DNA of 64,000 nucleotides from G965227875 sp965227875 (GCA_965227875.1 OZ245783.1:2542001-2606000), one strand, 5' to 3'; positions 29,004 to 38,639 are shown, counted from the stretch's first letter. Translations and numbers: made by a program. The notes: a model not told the origin generated them from the letters alone.

Positions 29004-30277
29004 CCGGGGACAATACCGAGGTCGGCGCCCATCCGGACTACCGCGAGGTGATCGACATCCTGGAAAGTGGAGACAAGAAGGCCTGCGGCCGGCTCGCCGC
29101 GGACCCGCACACCGCGCCGGAAGTTCTCTATTTCCTCGCGGGTGCCGACGAGCCGGACATCCGGGCGAGTGTCGCGCTCAACGAACGCACGCCGCATCAG
29201 GCCGACTGGGTGCTGTGCGACGACCCCGCCGAAGAGGTACGCGGCGGGCTTGTCGGCAAGACCGTCTCCCGCCTTGCGGAGCTCGACCCGCACAGCGCGG
29301 ACCGTATCGTCGAAACGGCGCGCAGCGTGTTGCGCCGCCTGGCCGAGGATCAGTCCGTCGCCATACGCCGGCTTCTTGCCGAAGAGGTGAAAGCCAGCAC
29401 GTCCGTGCCCGTCGACGTGGTGGAGCGGCTGGCCCGCGACACCGATTCTCGCGTGGCGTGCCCGGTCCTGCAGCACTCGCCGCTTCTCGACGACAGTTTC
29501 CTGATCGGGCTGATCGGGGAACATCTGACCGCCCCCGCGCTGGTATCGATCTCGTCGCGCCCGGAGGTCGGCCCCGACCTATCCGCGAGGATCGTCGACA
29601 CGATGGACCGGCGCGCCGTGACGGCACTGCTGAGCAACGACAATGCACAGATCCGCGAAGACACGCTCGATCTCATCGCGAAGTCCGCCGAGCGGGTCAC
29701 CGAGTGGCATGAGCCTCTGGTGTCACGGCCGGGGCTGACGGTTTCCGCGATCCGGATCATTTCCGAGTTCGTCGCGGACAACCTGCTGACGCGCCTTGCC
29801 GAGCATGAAGGGCTGGACGGCGACACGATGACCCTGTTGCGCGAGCGCATGCAGCAGCGTCTGGTGGAGGTCACCGTGGCCGAACAGGACCGCGAAAGGG
29901 TCGTGTCGGAGGTCCTGCGCGAACTCAGGCGACTGAAGGAACAGGGCCGCCTCAACGCCAATTACGTCGAGGATGCGATCGAGGACGGTCGGCGCATGCA
30001 TGTCTGGATCGCACTCGGTCTCCTGTCGGAGACGACCACCGAGTTCGCCTACCGAGTCTTCTCCAGCAACAACGCGAAAGCCATCGTCGCCCTGGCCTGG
30101 CTGGCGCACATGCCCGCCTGGATGGTGCTCGATCTCCAGGAAAAGGTGGCAGGGCTGGAAAAGGAAGACTGCATCAAGCCGCCCAGCCGCTACGATTTTC
30201 CCATGAGCGAAGCCGAGATGCGCTGGCAGCTTCGCGCGCTCGGCCACGACGGCGACGACGCCCGACAGTCGGCCTGA
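29000..30277 (+). CDS. DUF2336 domain protein
   Basis: A 425-aa, helix-rich, soluble protein. Repeated stretches of about 35-40 residues in the N-terminal half (for example DEPDIRASVALNERTP and DTDSRVACPVLQHSP) look like HEAT-type repeats, as in DUF2336 proteins. No catalytic residues stand out. In alphaproteobacteria such proteins are often near motility or second-messenger genes. Here the 4-bp overlap with the diguanylate cyclase makes a functional link likely. Function unknown. Confidence 0.82.
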   Translation: MTGDNTEVGAHPDYREVIDILESGDKKACGRLAADPHTAPEVLYFLAGADEPDIRASVALNERTPHQADWVLCDDPAEEVRGGLVGKTVSRLAELDPHSADRIVETARSVLRRLAEDQSVAIRRLLAEEVKASTSVPVDVVERLARDTDSRVACPVLQHSPLLDDSFLIGLIGEHLTAPALVSISSRPEVGPDLSARIVDTMDRRAVTALLSNDNAQIREDTLDLIAKSAERVTEWHEPLVSRPGLTVSAIRIISEFVADNLLTRLAEHEGLDGDTMTLLRERMQQRLVEVTVAEQDRERVVSEVLRELRRLKEQGRLNANYVEDAIEDGRRMHVWIALGLLSETTTEFAYRVFSSNNAKAIVALAWLAHMPAWMVLDLQEKVAGLEKEDCIKPPSRYDFPMSEAEMRWQLRALGHDGDDARQSA

Positions 30278-30331
30278 GCCTTCTGACAGGGCAAGCCCGC
30301 CCGTTTTCAAGCCTTCCTGGGACTGTTAGTC

Positions 30332-31021
30332 TTGGTATTCCGCGCGAATGCGGCAAGCCTGGCGATGGAGGAGGTGGTGCGGGCCACGAGGTACGTCCAC
30401 GCGCTGCTGCCGGTGCTGGCGGCAGCCATTCTGACTTTAGCCGGTCTGATGACGGCGAAGGCCGCGTCCGACACGGGCGTATTCGGTCTCAGGAACTTCT
30501 CCGTACCCAGCCAGTCCAATGCGCCGACCTTGCGCAAGGGCGAGTTTTTCCTTGCGAACACGGCAGCTTACGCCTCGGCCGCTCCCCGGCGCGGTGACAT
30601 GGTGGTGTTCACGGCGCCGTCCGGAGGTGACGTCATCTACGTCAAGCGTGTGATCGGTCTGCCCGGCGAAACCGTCCAGCTGATCGCAGGCGTGCCGCAT
30701 GTCGACGGGACCGCGATGGGACACAGGCCCGCCGGCACGTACCAGGGCGAAAGAGGTCCTGTCAGGCAGATCGAGGAAACCCTGCCCGACGGTCGCTCCT
30801 ACCTGACCCTGGATGAGCTTGCGAACGGACCGTTCGACGATACCCCGCCCCGAACCGTTCCCGAGGGGCATTATTTTGTCCTGGGAGACAACAGGGACAA
30901 TTCCGTCGACAGCCGCTTCCCCGCGCAGATCGGTTACGTGCCGCGCGAGAACATCATCGGCAAGGCGTCGCGGATCGTGTTTTCCAGCGAGATCGGCCGG
31001 ATCGGCCAGAGCCTCGAATAG
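30332..31021 (+). CDS. lepB: Signal peptidase I
   Basis: A 229-aa membrane peptidase that removes signal peptides on the periplasmic face. One N-terminal membrane helix (about 22-42) anchors it. The catalytic Ser62 lies in VPSQSNAPTL and Lys105 in VIYVKRVIGLPGE; VLGDNRDNSVDSR is the conserved box E. The serine motif lacks the usual Met after Ser. The start is uncertain: TTG at 30332 or ATG at 30365. It is not next to rnc, so it may be an additional rather than the main LepB. Ends 3 bp from the argB stop. Confidence 0.9.
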   Translation: MVFRANAASLAMEEVVRATRYVHALLPVLAAAILTLAGLMTAKAASDTGVFGLRNFSVPSQSNAPTLRKGEFFLANTAAYASAAPRRGDMVVFTAPSGGDVIYVKRVIGLPGETVQLIAGVPHVDGTAMGHRPAGTYQGERGPVRQIEETLPDGRSYLTLDELANGPFDDTPPRTVPEGHYFVLGDNRDNSVDSRFPAQIGYVPRENIIGKASRIVFSSEIGRIGQSLE

Positions 31022-31024
31022 ATG

Positions 31025-31951
31025 TCAGGCCGCGCCCCCGGCGCTGACGCGGGTGCCCACGCCACCCTCCATGAACAGCTCGAGCAGCACGCAGTGCGGT
31101 ACCCGCCCGTCCATGATGATCACGCCCTCGACGCCCTGTTCCACGGTGTCGATGCAGGTCTCCATTTTCGGGATCATGCCCCCGGAAATCGTGCCGTCGG
31201 AAATCAGGGCGCGGGCGCCGTCCACGCTCAGTTCCGTGACGAGCGCACCGTCCCCGTCGAGGACGCCGGCGACGTCGGTGAGCAGCAGCAGCCGCTTGGC
31301 CTGCAGGGCGGCCGCGAGCGCACCCGCCACCGTGTCCGCGTTGATGTTGTAGGTCTCTCCCGATACAGAGACGCCGATCGGCGCGATGACCGGGATGACG
31401 TCGCTGTCCAGAAAGGTGTCGAGGATCTCCGGGTTGATCTTCTCCGGTTCGCCGACGAACCCGAGATCAAGAACCTGTTCGATGCGCGATTCGGGGTCCT
31501 GTTTCGTCCGCGTGAGCTTCCGGGCGACCACGAGGTTACCGTCCTTGCCGGAGAGCCCGGCCGCCCGGCCGCCGGCCTGGTTGAGCGCCGTCACGATTTC
31601 CTTGTTGATCGAGCCCGCGAGCACCATTTCCACCACGTCGACCGTGGCCTTGTCCGTGATCCGCAGGCCGTCAGCGAACGTGCTCGTGATCTTGAGCCTT
31701 TCGAGCATCGCGCCGATCTGCGGGCCGCCGCCATGGACCACCACCGGGTTCACGCCGCTCTGCTTGAGCAGCACGATGTCCTTGGCGAATTTTTCTGCCA
31801 GCGCAGGGTCGCCCATGGCGTGCCCGCCATACTTCACTACCACGGTCGCGCCGTCGTATTTCTGCATGAAAGGCAGGGCTTCCGACAGGATGCGTGCCTT
31901 GTCCTCCAGCGAGAAGCCGTCGTGCTGTTTTGTCGTCGTATCGCTGCTCAT
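31025..31951 (-). CDS. argB: Acetylglutamate kinase
   Basis: A 308-aa kinase for the second step of arginine synthesis. TVVVKYGGHAMG is the phosphate-binding start, VVVHGGGPQIGAML binds acetylglutamate, and NINADTVAGALAAAL is near the ATP site. An N-terminal helix of about 25 residues precedes the core, as in arginine-sensitive hexameric forms. Last of the rpmH-rnpA-yidC-engB-argB set. Confidence 0.95.
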   Translation of the reverse strand: MSSDTTTKQHDGFSLEDKARILSEALPFMQKYDGATVVVKYGGHAMGDPALAEKFAKDIVLLKQSGVNPVVVHGGGPQIGAMLERLKITSTFADGLRITDKATVDVVEMVLAGSINKEIVTALNQAGGRAAGLSGKDGNLVVARKLTRTKQDPESRIEQVLDLGFVGEPEKINPEILDTFLDSDVIPVIAPIGVSVSGETYNINADTVAGALAAALQAKRLLLLTDVAGVLDGDGALVTELSVDGARALISDGTISGGMIPKMETCIDTVEQGVEGVIIMDGRVPHCVLLELFMEGGVGTRVSAGGAA

Positions 31952-32035
31952 CGTCCTGTCCGGTCGTGTGTGCCTGCTGCGCAGGGCTTATAGAGCAGAA
32001 AGGCCGTCAGTTGAATGCCCGTGTCGCGCCGGCGA

Positions 32036-32713
32036 TCAGGCGCGGCCGGCAAGCATGGCGATTTCCGCGCGCAGTTCCGGGATGCCGAACCCTTTCGCGC
32101 TTGACGTCATGTGCAGCACGGGGTGTGCGGCCGGGTGTCGGGCTGCGACTTCGCGGGTCCGCGCGATCACCTTTTCGAGCTCCTCCGCCTTGGGCTTGTC
32201 GGTCTTGGTGAGCACGATCTGGTAGGACACGGCCGCGCTGTCGAGCATGGCCATGATCTCGGTGTCGTTGTCCTTGATGCCGTGCCGGGCATCAATCAGC
32301 AGGAAGACCCGCCGCAGTTCGACCCGGCCCATGAGGTATGTGCGGATCAGCTTGTTCCAGGCGGCGACGAGTTTCTTTTCCACCCTGGCATATCCGTAGC
32401 CCGGCATGTCGACGATATAGGCGGCGTCCCCCAGCGCGAAATAGTTGAGCTCCCGGGTGCGGCCCGGCGTGTTGGAGGTGCGCGCGAGCGAGGAACGGTT
32501 GGTGAGCGCGTTAAGCAGGCTGGACTTGCCGACATTCGAGCGTCCGGCAAAGGCCACTTCGGCGCGGTCCGAGTGAGGCAGTTGCGACAGCTGCGCCACG
32601 CCCATGACGAAATCGCAGGGGCCGGCGAAGAGCACGCGGCCCGCTTCGAGGGTCTCCTCGTCGAATTCGGCGATCGCGTCGCCGCCGTCCTTGTCTTGCG
32701 AAGGTGCGGTCAT
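32036..32713 (-). CDS. engB: Ribosome biogenesis GTPase EngB/YsxC
   Basis: A 225-aa GTPase for large-subunit assembly. G1 is GRSNVGKSSLLNAL, G3 DMPGYG and G4 TKTDK. The Thr-Pro-Gly-Arg-Thr stretch after G1 (SNTPGRTRELNYF) is the G2 switch. Lies 31 bp downstream of yidC. Confidence 0.94.
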   Translation of the reverse strand: MTAPSQDKDGGDAIAEFDEETLEAGRVLFAGPCDFVMGVAQLSQLPHSDRAEVAFAGRSNVGKSSLLNALTNRSSLARTSNTPGRTRELNYFALGDAAYIVDMPGYGYARVEKKLVAAWNKLIRTYLMGRVELRRVFLLIDARHGIKDNDTEIMAMLDSAAVSYQIVLTKTDKPKAEELEKVIARTREVAARHPAAHPVLHMTSSAKGFGIPELRAEIAMLAGRA

Positions 32714-32744
32714 GGCGCGGCGGAACCGGCCGGAGGCATCCGCC

Positions 32745-34571
32745 TCAGCCCGCTTCTTCCTCTTTTTTCTTGCCCTTGCCGAACATGCTCTTGAGGTTGT
32801 CCCAGAGCTCGATCTTGACCCCCTGGCGGCGCATGATCACCGCCTGCTGGATGATCGACAGCAGGTTGTTCCAGGCCCAGTAGATCACCAGGCCGGCCGG
32901 GAAACTGGCTAGCAGGAAGGTGAAGAAGAGCGGCATCCAGGTGAAGATCTGCGCCTGCACCGGGTCGGGCGGTGTCGGGTTGAGGCGCATCTGGATGAAC
33001 ATGGTGACGCCCATGATGATCGGCCATATGCCGATCAGGAGGAAACTCGGCGGATCCCACGGGATCAGGCCGAACAGGTTGAACAGCGACGTGGGGTCGG
33101 GCGCGGCGAGGTCCTGGATCCAGCCGAAAAACGGCGCGTGCCGCATCTCTATCGTGCCGAACAGCACCTTGTAGAGCGCGAAGAAGACGGGGATCTGGAT
33201 GACGATCGGCAGACAGCCGGCCATCGGATTCACCTTCTCCTTCTTGTAGAGCTCCATCATCGCCTGTTGCTGCTTGACCCGGTCGTCGGAGTACCGCTCC
33301 CGGATCTTCACCATTTCAGGCTGCAGCAGCTTCATCCGGCTCATCGAGACGTAGGACTTGTTGGCGAGCGGGAAGAGGGCGAGCTTGATGAGGACGGTGG
33401 CGAGCAGGATGGCCACACCGAAATTGCCAACCAGCCGGTAGAGCCAGTCGAGCAGCTGGAACATCGGCTTGGTGATGAAATAGAACCAGCCCCAGTCGAT
33501 CAGCAGACCGAAGCTCTTGATGCCGAGGTTCTCTTCGTACTGGTCGATGATCGAGACGACCTTGGCTCCGGCAAACAGCCGGCCCGTGGTTTCCGCGGTG
33601 GCGCCGGACGGGATCGTCTGGGCGTCGAGCAGGTAGTCGGACTGGAAGATTTCCCTGGCGCCGACGGGCGTGTTGGAGAAGCGCGCGGTCATGGCGCGCG
33701 CCTGGTCGGGTACGATCACCGCCGCCCAGTACTTGTCGACGAAACCGAGCCAGCCTCCGCTGGACTTGAAGGTCTGGCGTCTTTCCCCCTCATCCTCGAG
33801 GTCGGAGTAGTCGACTTCCGTCGATCCGCCATCTTCGCTGAAACTGCCGATCAGGCCTTCGTGGAGGACGAAGAAATCCTCGATATCCGGCCGGCCGTGA
33901 CGCGAGATGAGCGCGTAGGGGTGCAGCGTGACCGCGTCGCCGGAATTGTTGCGCACGCTCTGGCGGATGGTGAAGAGAAAGTCTTCGTCCAGGCTGATCG
34001 TGCGTTCGAAGACCAGGCCCTCGCCATTGTCGTAGGTCAGCGTCACCGGCGTTTGCGGCGTCAGCCGCGCGCCATCGGGCGCGGTCCAGACCGTGGTGGC
34101 GTTCGGCAGCTTGAGGTCGTCGCCCGGCGTGCCGGACCAGCCGTACTCGGCGTAATAGGGGTTGGCGCTGCCCGACGGCGAAAGCAGGGCGATGGACGGG
34201 CTGCCCTTCTTGACCGAGACCTTGTAGTTCTTGAGCGAAAGGTCGTCGATCCGCCCGCCCTTCAGGTTGATCGAACCCTTGAGTTCGGGGGAATCGAGAG
34301 GAATGCGCGGCGTCGCGGCCACAGCCTGCTCGCGGCCGAGAACCGTCGCGGGAAGGCTGCCCGGCACGGATGGCTGGACACCGCCGGCCGACGGGGCGGG
34401 CGCGCCCTGCTGCGGCACGGGCGGCGCACCGGCCGTGCCCTGCTGCTGGGCCTGTTGAGTCTGCTGCTGCTGTGTCTGTTCGACCTGCGGCACGCCGATA
34501 TAGAGCTGCCAGCCGACCAGAACCAGGATCGACAGCGTGATCGCGAGCAGGAGTTCCCGGTTTTCACCCAT
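32745..34571 (-). CDS. yidC: Membrane protein insertase YidC
   Basis: A 608-aa inner-membrane insertase. The N-terminal helix (about 6-22) is followed by a Gln/Ala/Pro-rich linker and the periplasmic beta domain (about 75-355). The conserved five-helix core spans about 360-580. It contains YKKEKVNPMAGCLPIVIQIP, preceded by the conserved Arg in the groove helix region (KSYVSMSRMKLLQPEM). The C-terminus is Lys/Glu rich. 6 bp after rnpA. Confidence 0.95.
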   Translation of the reverse strand: MGENRELLLAITLSILVLVGWQLYIGVPQVEQTQQQQTQQAQQQGTAGAPPVPQQGAPAPSAGGVQPSVPGSLPATVLGREQAVAATPRIPLDSPELKGSINLKGGRIDDLSLKNYKVSVKKGSPSIALLSPSGSANPYYAEYGWSGTPGDDLKLPNATTVWTAPDGARLTPQTPVTLTYDNGEGLVFERTISLDEDFLFTIRQSVRNNSGDAVTLHPYALISRHGRPDIEDFFVLHEGLIGSFSEDGGSTEVDYSDLEDEGERRQTFKSSGGWLGFVDKYWAAVIVPDQARAMTARFSNTPVGAREIFQSDYLLDAQTIPSGATAETTGRLFAGAKVVSIIDQYEENLGIKSFGLLIDWGWFYFITKPMFQLLDWLYRLVGNFGVAILLATVLIKLALFPLANKSYVSMSRMKLLQPEMVKIRERYSDDRVKQQQAMMELYKKEKVNPMAGCLPIVIQIPVFFALYKVLFGTIEMRHAPFFGWIQDLAAPDPTSLFNLFGLIPWDPPSFLLIGIWPIIMGVTMFIQMRLNPTPPDPVQAQIFTWMPLFFTFLLASFPAGLVIYWAWNNLLSIIQQAVIMRRQGVKIELWDNLKSMFGKGKKKEEEAG

Positions 34572-34577
34572 GAATCG

Positions 34578-34952
34578 TCACCGTTTCGACGCGTTGTCCC
34601 CGGCAGACGCGGCGGGCCGCCGGCCCGTCCGGGCATGAACTTGTTTCAGAGCCTTCGAGAGATCGGCCAGAAGATCGGAATAGGGCCGTGCGATCGTGCC
34701 CTGCCGTCCGATGAGGACGTAGTCGAACCCGCACTGTCCCGATTTGCCGATCATTTCCCTGGCGGCCTCCCTGAGCCGGCGTTTGACCCGGTTGCGGATG
34801 ACGGCATTGCCGACCTTCCGCGTTACCGTGAAGCCGACCCTGGGGTCGTCGTCATCGCTGCGCCTGTATGCCTGCAGCACCACGCCGGGCATTGCGCAAC
34901 GGCGGCCTCGGGCGGCACGCAGGAACTCCGACCTTTGCCGCAGACGGTTCAT
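34578..34952 (-). CDS. rnpA: Ribonuclease P protein component
   Basis: A basic protein of about 124 aa that assists RNase P RNA in 5' tRNA maturation. The RNR box is AVIRNRVKRRLREAAR, preceded by VGFTVTRKVGN. I start at the ATG at 34952 (MNRLRQRSEFLRAARGRR); a GTG at 34970 adds six residues. Lies between rpmH and yidC, the canonical order. Confidence 0.93.
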   Translation of the reverse strand: MNRLRQRSEFLRAARGRRCAMPGVVLQAYRRSDDDDPRVGFTVTRKVGNAVIRNRVKRRLREAAREMIGKSGQCGFDYVLIGRQGTIARPYSDLLADLSKALKQVHARTGRRPAASAGDNASKR

Positions 34953-34985
34953 CGCGGCAGGTCTTTGCACCCGGCTTTGGCGGGG

Positions 34986-35120
34986 TCAGGCCGAGAGCCG
35001 CTTGCGGCCGCGCGCGCGGCGTGCGGCGAGGACTTTCTGTCCGCCCTTGGTGGCCTTGCGGGCGCGAAAGCCGTGGCGGCGCTTGCGCACGAGTTTGCTC
35101 GGTTGATAGGTCCGTTTCAC
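34986..35120 (-). CDS. rpmH: 50S ribosomal protein L34
   Basis: A 44-aa, highly basic ribosomal protein reading MKRTYQPSKLVRKRRHGFRA at its start and ending GRKRLSA. The GTG start at 35120 gives the exact L34 N-terminus. Easily missed because of its size. First gene of the operon. Confidence 0.96.
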   Translation of the reverse strand: MKRTYQPSKLVRKRRHGFRARKATKGGQKVLAARRARGRKRLSA

Positions 35121-35234
35121 AGTCTTACTCCGCTATGTCTGGTTCGCCCGCCGGCGCCTGAAAACAGGCCATCGCACGCTCGCGCGATGCATCGCGTCCG
35201 GGCGCGGATGTCTCTATTGGTTCGATCGTGCGGG

Positions 35235-35263
35235 CTTATAAGCTTAGACGGCAGTCAAGTCAA
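35235..35263 (-). promoter_or_regulatory. rpmH promoter
   Basis: On the minus strand TTGACT (35263-35258) and TATAAG (35240-35235) are separated by exactly 17 bp, close to the sigma-70 consensus. Transcription would start near 35228, giving a leader of about 107 nt before rpmH. Confidence 0.75.
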
Positions 35264-35307
35264 CGCAGGTCGCGCTTTTCCGCGCCGCACTGCCGCGGCG
35301 GCAGGTT

Positions 35308-35336
35308 CTCGAATTTCGGCGGAATCGTACTATAAT
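35308..35336 (+). promoter_or_regulatory. Possible promoter of the sensor kinase gene
   Basis: A perfect TATAAT at 35331-35336, about 68 bp before the kinase ATG. The -35 region at the right spacing (CTCGAA) is poor, so the promoter may need an activator. Confidence 0.4.
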
Positions 35337-35403
35337 GTGTTCCGGGTCGCGGCATCGTGAATGCCGGCGGGCAAGGCCCTGCGGGTCACTGGAGCGCGAG
35401 AAC

Positions 35404-36906
35404 ATGACGCAAGACCGTCAGTCGCGGGAGGAACGGGGCGAGGACAGGACCGCCGAGCCGGCGCGTCCGCGTGTCGCACGCGGGCTGTCCGCCAAGCTCC
35501 TGCTGCTGACCATCGTCTTCGTGATGGTGGGCGAAGTGCTCATCTACGTGCCCTCGATCTCGAACTTCCGCGTGACCTGGCTGCGCGAGCGCCTTGCCGC
35601 CGCACAGATCGCCTCGCTCGTGCTCGAGGCGACCCCGGACCAGATGGTCTCCGACGAACTCAAGAGCGAACTGCTCGACAACGCCCAGGCCAAGGCCGTC
35701 GCCCTGCGGCGCGGCGAGGCCCGCCGACTGGTGCTGCGCACCAGCGAACCGCTCGACATCGACCGTCACTTCGACCTGCGCAACACCATGCGCGTGGAAT
35801 GGGTCTGGGATGCCTTCGAGACGCTGGCCGCGGGCGACGGTCGCACCATCCGTGTGATCGACAACACTCGGCACGGCGCGGGCGAGTTCATCGACGTCGT
35901 CATCGACGAGACGCCCCTGCGCGCAGCGATGATCGTCTATTCCACCAACATCCTGAAACTCTCGATCATACTCTCGGTGCTGGTGGCGGCCCTCGTCTTC
36001 TTCACCCTGCAATGGTTCCTCGTCCGGCCCATGCGCCGGTTCACGCGCAACATGATCGGCTTCAGCCGCAACCCCGAGGATCCCGACCGTATCGTCAGGC
36101 CGTCGGGGCGCCAGGACGAACTGGGCCTCGCCGAACAGGAACTTGCCAGGATGCAACGCGAACTGGCCGATACGCTGCACCAGAAGAACCGGCTCGCCGC
36201 GCTCGGCCTCGCGGTCTCGAAGATCAGCCATGACCTGCGCAACATGCTCACCAACGCCCAGCTCATCTCCGACCGGCTGAGCGCGTCGGAGGATCCGACC
36301 GTCAAGCGGCTTGCGCCCAAGCTCCTGTCGTCCATCGACCGGGCGATCGACTTCTGCGCCCAGACCCTGAAATACGGCCGGGCGGAGGAAGCTCCGCCGC
36401 GCCGCGAACATGTCGGGCTCGGCGACGTGGTAACCGAGGTCTTCGAGACGGTCGGCGCCATGGGCGACACGCCGACCGGCACGATCTGGACGAATGCCGT
36501 ACCGGCCGACCTCACCGTCGACGCCGACCGCGAGCATCTTTTCCGCGTGCTCATGAACCTCTGCCGCAACGCCGCCCAGGCGCTGGAGGCCGGCCCCGCC
36601 GACGGCGAGCGCACGGGCCGCGTGACCGTGACCGGCCGCCGCGAGGGCCACGTGGTCACCATCGCGGTAAGCGACAACGGTCCCGGCGTTCCCGACCGCG
36701 CCCGCGAACATCTCTTCCAGGCCTTCCAGGGATCCGTGCGTCCCGGCGGCACCGGGCTCGGCCTCGCCATCGCCGCGGAACTGACCATGGCCCATGGCGG
36801 CGAGATCCGCCTGGCCGACGGCGGCGTCGGCGCCACCTTCCAGGTGACGTTCCCCGACCGCGCCGTTGGCGTCGACACGCGGGAAAAACCCCTCAAGTCC
36901 GCCTGA
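35404..36906 (+). CDS. Sensor histidine kinase with HAMP domain
   Basis: A 500-aa inner-membrane kinase. Membrane helices at about 32-50 and 181-205 enclose a periplasmic sensor of some 130 residues, followed by HAMP (about 206-260). The phosphoacceptor His276 lies in SKISHDLRNMLTN. ATP-binding boxes are NLCRNAAQAL (N), DNGPGVPD (G1) and GTGLGLAIA (G2). The ATG at 35404 was chosen because it opens the usual charged N-terminus. No response regulator gene is adjacent on either side, so its partner is encoded elsewhere. Confidence 0.92.
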   Translation: MTQDRQSREERGEDRTAEPARPRVARGLSAKLLLLTIVFVMVGEVLIYVPSISNFRVTWLRERLAAAQIASLVLEATPDQMVSDELKSELLDNAQAKAVALRRGEARRLVLRTSEPLDIDRHFDLRNTMRVEWVWDAFETLAAGDGRTIRVIDNTRHGAGEFIDVVIDETPLRAAMIVYSTNILKLSIILSVLVAALVFFTLQWFLVRPMRRFTRNMIGFSRNPEDPDRIVRPSGRQDELGLAEQELARMQRELADTLHQKNRLAALGLAVSKISHDLRNMLTNAQLISDRLSASEDPTVKRLAPKLLSSIDRAIDFCAQTLKYGRAEEAPPRREHVGLGDVVTEVFETVGAMGDTPTGTIWTNAVPADLTVDADREHLFRVLMNLCRNAAQALEAGPADGERTGRVTVTGRREGHVVTIAVSDNGPGVPDRAREHLFQAFQGSVRPGGTGLGLAIAAELTMAHGGEIRLADGGVGATFQVTFPDRAVGVDTREKPLKSA

Positions 36907-36929
36907 TCCTGGCCGGGGGCGGGACCGTA

Positions 36930-38639
36930 TCAGCCGCCGCCGGAACCCAGCACCAGTCCCTCGCGGCGCTTGTCCGCACCGCCGTCGAGACCGCGTTCCG
37001 TGCGCCTGATGCCGTGCAGTCCGCTGGTCAGCTCGCGCACCAGCACCTCGTGGCCAAGCGCCGTCAGGGCGTCCTGCCGCGTCGCCAGCGGCACGGCGGA
37101 TTCCAGTTCGGTGCGCCCGTTGCGGTTGACGTGGCGCGGCAGGTCGATGGCCGCCTGCATGTCCATGTCCCAGTCGAGCAGCGCGATCAGGCTCTGGGTG
37201 ACGAAGCCGATGATCCGGCTGCCGCCCGGCGAGCCGACGGCGGCGTGGAACCGGCCCTCGGCGTCGAAGACCAGTGTCGGCGACATCGACGAGCGCGGCC
37301 GCTTGCCCGCGTCCACCCGGTTGGCCACCGGCCGGCCGTCGACTTCCGCGCGGAAGGAAAAGTCGGTGAGCTGGTTGTTCAGGATGAAGCCGCCGGCCAT
37401 GACATGGGACCCGAACGGCCCTTCCACCGATGTGGTCATGGAGACCGCGTTGCCCCGCGCGTCCACGATGGCGAGATGGCTGGTCGAGGGCAGCGAGATG
37501 TCCACATTGTCTTCCAGTTCCGCCGTCCGCCCGGGCGGCAGTCCCGCCTGCGCCTTGCCCATGGAGGCACCCGGGTCGATGAGGCGGGCGCGGTCGCGCA
37601 GGTAGGCCCGGTCGAGCAGGCCGTCCACGGGAACGTCGACGAAATCCGCGTCGGCCATGTAGCGGCCCCGGTCGGCGAAGGCGAGCCGGCTGGCCTCGCT
37701 GATCAGGTGCACGGCCATGGGCGAGCCCGGCCGCAGCCTGTCGAGGGCGAAAGGCTCCAGCATTCCGAGGATCATCAGGGTCGTCAGCCCGCCCGACGTC
37801 GGCGGCGGCATGCCGCAGACCCGGTAGTCCCGGTAGGGCCGGCAGACCGGCGTGCGTTTGCGCGCGACATAGCCCGCCAGATCCTTCTTCGAGATCAGCC
37901 CGGCATTGGCGTGGCTCTGCGCGGCCGCCACGATGCGGTCGGCGACCGGCCCCTCGTAGAACGCCGCCGCGCCGCCCGTGGCGACGACGCGCAGGGTCTC
38001 GGCATAGGCGGGGTTGCGCAAAAGGTGGCCGGCGGGCAGCGGCTTGATCCCGCCCGCGCCGTCGTCGAGGAAGAAATAGCCGCGCGTGGTCGGATGCTCG
38101 GAAAGCCGTTCGAAGGCCTCGATCATCCGGTTGAGGCGAGGGCTCACCTCGAACCCGTTCTCGGCAAGGTCGATGGCCGGGCCGAAGAGCTCCGCCCAGT
38201 CGAGCCGGCCGTGGTCCTCGTGGGCACGCGCCAGCATGGCGATGACGCCCGGCACGCCCACCGCGCGGCCCCCCACGACGGCCTCCATGAACTTCATCGG
38301 CGTGCCGTCCGCATCGAGGAAAAGACCGGGCGTGGCGGAGGCGGGCGCGGTCTCGCGGCCGTCATAGGCCTCGACTTCTGCCGCGCTTTCATTCCAGTGC
38401 AACAGGAAGGCGCCGCCGCCGATGCCGGAGGACTGCGGTTCGACGAGGCCGAGCACGAGCTGGGCCGCGATGGCGGCGTCGACCGCCGAGCCTCCCTTCT
38501 CGAGCATGGCGAGCGCCGCGCGCGAGGCGTGGCCGTTCGCCGTGGAGACCATGTGTTCGCCGCCGGTGTCCCGGCAACCGCCGAGCGCGGCCAGGAAAAC
38601 TGCGGCGAGGGTGAGAAGAACCAGACGCGGGAAGGACAT
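36930..38639 (-). CDS. ggt: Gamma-glutamyltransferase, predicted lipoprotein
   Basis: A 569-aa Ntn hydrolase that cleaves gamma-glutamyl bonds of glutathione and related compounds. The precursor would self-cleave before the catalytic Thr of STSHLAIVDARGNAVSMTTS into two chains. The signal sequence ends in a lipobox (AALGGC, Cys22), so it is probably anchored in the periplasm as a lipoprotein. QSSGIGGGAFLLHW and GSPGGSRIIGFVTQ are conserved. Divergent from the P1 peptidase gene. Confidence 0.93.
   Translation of the reverse strand: MSFPRLVLLTLAAVFLAALGGCRDTGGEHMVSTANGHASRAALAMLEKGGSAVDAAIAAQLVLGLVEPQSSGIGGGAFLLHWNESAAEVEAYDGRETAPASATPGLFLDADGTPMKFMEAVVGGRAVGVPGVIAMLARAHEDHGRLDWAELFGPAIDLAENGFEVSPRLNRMIEAFERLSEHPTTRGYFFLDDGAGGIKPLPAGHLLRNPAYAETLRVVATGGAAAFYEGPVADRIVAAAQSHANAGLISKKDLAGYVARKRTPVCRPYRDYRVCGMPPPTSGGLTTLMILGMLEPFALDRLRPGSPMAVHLISEASRLAFADRGRYMADADFVDVPVDGLLDRAYLRDRARLIDPGASMGKAQAGLPPGRTAELEDNVDISLPSTSHLAIVDARGNAVSMTTSVEGPFGSHVMAGGFILNNQLTDFSFRAEVDGRPVANRVDAGKRPRSSMSPTLVFDAEGRFHAAVGSPGGSRIIGFVTQSLIALLDWDMDMQAAIDLPRHVNRNGRTELESAVPLATRQDALTALGHEVLVRELTSGLHGIRRTERGLDGGADKRREGLVLGSGGG

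Noticed and set aside
33138..35360. 740-codon plus-strand open frame opposite yidC, rnpA and rpmH
   Set aside because: Antisense shadow; yidC, rnpA and rpmH are unmistakable on the other strand.
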